This document shows positions 62,525-64,000 of a stretch of 64,000 nt of DNA, piece after piece. Both the position numbers and the translations under genes were made by a program. The notes under the pieces are model-generated. The model worked only from the letters and a program-made list of their open reading frames with translations, did not search any database and was not told where the DNA came from. This DNA is from JAFGMC01 sp963540515. GTDB taxonomy: Bacteria > Pseudomonadota > Alphaproteobacteria > Rs-D84. Positions within the stretch are counted from its first letter, which is position 1; each line of letters starts with the position of its first letter. Location of the stretch: the NCBI GenBank assembly GCA_963540515.1, contig CAUTNA010000004.1, positions 1-64,000 of the forward strand, in the 5' to 3' direction.

Positions 62525-63055
62525 ATGAAATTTATTAAATTGAGTATAGTATCTTTTTTATTAGTATTTTCACCATTTATATCTTTTGCAAATAATGAAA
62601 AAGATAATTTTTCTGGGTTGTATCAAACAATTGATGATGAAACAAATGAACCAAAATCAATTGTATTTATATATAAATATAAAGATTCTGATAAAGAGAA
62701 ATTTGCCGGAAGAATAGTTGCACTGTATGATAAAGATGGAAAAATATCTGAAACTATTAAAAAACCAATAAAAAAAGCATCAAAGTTAACAGGAAATCCA
62801 TATTTAGTTGGACTTGATATAATATGGAATATGGAAGAAAAAGATAATGAACTAGTTGGTGGAAAAATTTTAAATCCAAAAAATGGTAAAATTTATAATT
62901 CTGTAATTTGGAAAGATGAAGATTATAAATTAAATGTCAGAGGAAAAATAGGACCATTTGGTAAAACTCAGATATGGAATACTAAAATTTCAAATATACC
63001 TACTTGTTTAAAAAAATTAAAATCAATTGATTTTAAACCTATAATTTTAGAGTAA
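62525..63055 (+). CDS. DUF2147 periplasmic protein
   Basis: This 176-residue protein has a signal peptide (about 1-22, ending SFA) and the DUF2147 pattern GLYQTIDDETNEPKSIVFI, NPKNGKIY and LNVRGKIGPFGKTQIW at the end of the domain. The family is exported and of unknown function. GAGG stands before the ATG. It precedes valS by 12 bases. Confidence 0.88.
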   Translation: MKFIKLSIVSFLLVFSPFISFANNEKDNFSGLYQTIDDETNEPKSIVFIYKYKDSDKEKFAGRIVALYDKDGKISETIKKPIKKASKLTGNPYLVGLDIIWNMEEKDNELVGGKILNPKNGKIYNSVIWKDEDYKLNVRGKIGPFGKTQIWNTKISNIPTCLKKLKSIDFKPIILE

Positions 63056-63067
63056 GGATTTATAAAA

Positions 63068-64000
63068 ATGTCTTATAAAAAGAATCTTATTTTAGAAGAA
63101 AAATTTAATATCGAGGCAATTGAAAATAATTGTATAAAATTTTGGAAAGAAGATAATACTTATAAATTTGATAAAACAAGAGACAGGAATGATACATTTG
63201 CAATAGATACTCCACCTCCAACTGTATCTGGTTCTCTTCATATTGGACATATAATGTCATATACTCAAGCAGATATACTTGCAAGATATCAAAGAATGAC
63301 AGGAAAAACTGTTTTCTTTCCAATTGGTTGGGATGATAATGGACTTCCAACAGAACGAAGGGTTCAAAATTATTTTAATATAAAATGTGATACTGATATC
63401 AAATATACAGAAGATTTTACCCCAATTCATAAAGATAAATTTGAAGAACCTCAAAAACATATTTCTAGAAAGAATTTTATAGAAGCTTGTCAAAATTTAA
63501 TAGAAAAAGATGAAGTTATTTTTGAATCTATCTTTAGAAAAATGGGATTTTCTTATGATTGGAATTTAAAATATTCAACAATTTCTAAAACAGCTATTGA
63601 AGTTGCACAAAAAAACTTTATAGATTTGTACAAATCAGGAAATGTTTTTATGAAAAACTCCCCTACTATGTGGGATGTAACATTTGGAACAGCAGTTGCG
63701 CAAGCAGAGATAGAAGATAAAACAATAAATGGGTACTTTCATGATATAAAATTTACAACAGAAGAAGGTACTAGTTTTGTTATAGCAACAACAAGACCTG
63801 AATATTTACCAGCATGTATTGCAATCGTAGCAAATCCTAATGATGAAAGATATAAACATTTAATTGGTAAAACTGCAATAACACCTCTTTTTAATACAAA
63901 AGTAAAAATATTTGGAGATATTCACGCTGATAGTGAAAAAGGTACAGGTATTATGATGGTATGCACCTTTGGAGATAGTGAAGATATTAAATTTTGGAAA
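63068..64000 (+). CDS. valS: valyl-tRNA synthetase, archaeal genre, 3' end outside window
   Basis: ValS charges tRNA-Val. The frame starts at the ATG at 63068 and runs open to the window edge, so 311 codons of about 800-900 are seen. It has the class I HIGH motif (GSLHIGHIMS, 58-61) and TVSGSLHIGHIMSYTQAD and GWDDNGLPTERRVQ. Those are characteristic of the archaeal-genre ValRS found in Rickettsia. Part of the editing domain (IATTRPEYLPACIA) is present. E. coli-type ValS would show PPNVTGSLHMGH and GTDHAGIATQ. Confidence 0.93.
   Translation, partial: MSYKKNLILEEKFNIEAIENNCIKFWKEDNTYKFDKTRDRNDTFAIDTPPPTVSGSLHIGHIMSYTQADILARYQRMTGKTVFFPIGWDDNGLPTERRVQNYFNIKCDTDIKYTEDFTPIHKDKFEEPQKHISRKNFIEACQNLIEKDEVIFESIFRKMGFSYDWNLKYSTISKTAIEVAQKNFIDLYKSGNVFMKNSPTMWDVTFGTAVAQAEIEDKTINGYFHDIKFTTEEGTSFVIATTRPEYLPACIAIVANPNDERYKHLIGKTAITPLFNTKVKIFGDIHADSEKGTGIMMVCTFGDSEDIKFWK

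Noticed and set aside
1..64000. CRISPR arrays, insertion sequences, rRNA genes, prophage
   Set aside because: No regular spaced repeats, terminal inverted repeats with a transposase, rRNA segments or phage structural genes were seen.

Overview
The window is a low-GC, gene-dense bacterial chromosome segment whose gene set points to an alphaproteobacterium. The evidence is a GapR (DUF2312) gene, the order tRNA-Trp-secE-nusG-rplKA-rplJL-rpoBC, split clusters of a rickettsial-style VirB type IV secretion system (T4SS) with several VirB6 paralogues, and a valyl-tRNA synthetase of the archaeal genre also found in Rickettsia. A class III (oxygen-sensitive) ribonucleotide reductase with its radical-SAM activase suggests life without oxygen. 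Peptidoglycan genes (glmS, PBP1A, mraY, ftsW, murG, D,D-carboxypeptidase) show that the cell makes a wall. An uncultured anaerobic host- or protist-associated alphaproteobacterium fits best; that lineage call is inference.

Layout. 1-1.97 kb: the end of an unrecognised protein, tRNA-Arg(TCT) and a serine recombinase. 2.0-3.9 kb: glmS. 4.0-16.6 kb: a long leftward transcription and translation block, tRNA-Trp-secE-nusG-rplK-rplA-rplJ-rplL-rpoB-rpoC, followed directly by rpmF-plsX; leader hairpins and an rplL-rpoB attenuator are visible. 16.8-21.4 kb: virB8-virB9-virB10 of the T4SS core, with unusual domain additions. 21.5-24.5 kb: class III RNR operon (nrdD, a separate glycyl-radical peptide, nrdG). 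24.8-32.6 kb: leftward housekeeping genes (yidC, lspA, a K+/H+ antiporter, rsmA, recR, D,D-carboxypeptidase, pyk). 32.7-38.8 kb: gapR, an RNHCP zinc protein, comEC, truA-fmt-def, rmuC and a HAD phosphatase. 38.8-44.2 kb: a MarR-controlled RND efflux operon with a very short adaptor. 44.3-47.0 kb: dnaQ and a UvrD-type helicase, divergent across 26 bp. 47.0-53.5 kb: five VirB6-like membrane proteins. 53.6-55.1 kb: an orphan ORF, rpmE and a degenerate inositol monophosphatase. 55.1-60.5 kb: PBP1A-mraY-ftsW-murG. 60.6-64 kb: an OmpA-like exported protein, comF, a DUF2147 protein and the start of valS.

The strongest candidates for new biology are the T4SS (VirB9 with an apparent SPOR domain, VirB10 with an Ig-like domain and a six-cysteine tail, five VirB6-like proteins with common CxxC and Lys-Lys tail features), the class III RNR whose glycyl-radical domain is its own gene, several promoters placed so close to start codons that leaderless mRNAs are expected, and an inositol monophosphatase homologue that has lost its metal-binding residues. 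No CRISPR array, rRNA gene or insertion sequence was seen. The only gene-free stretch above 300 bases is 24476-24830, the nrdD control region plus the yidC terminator.
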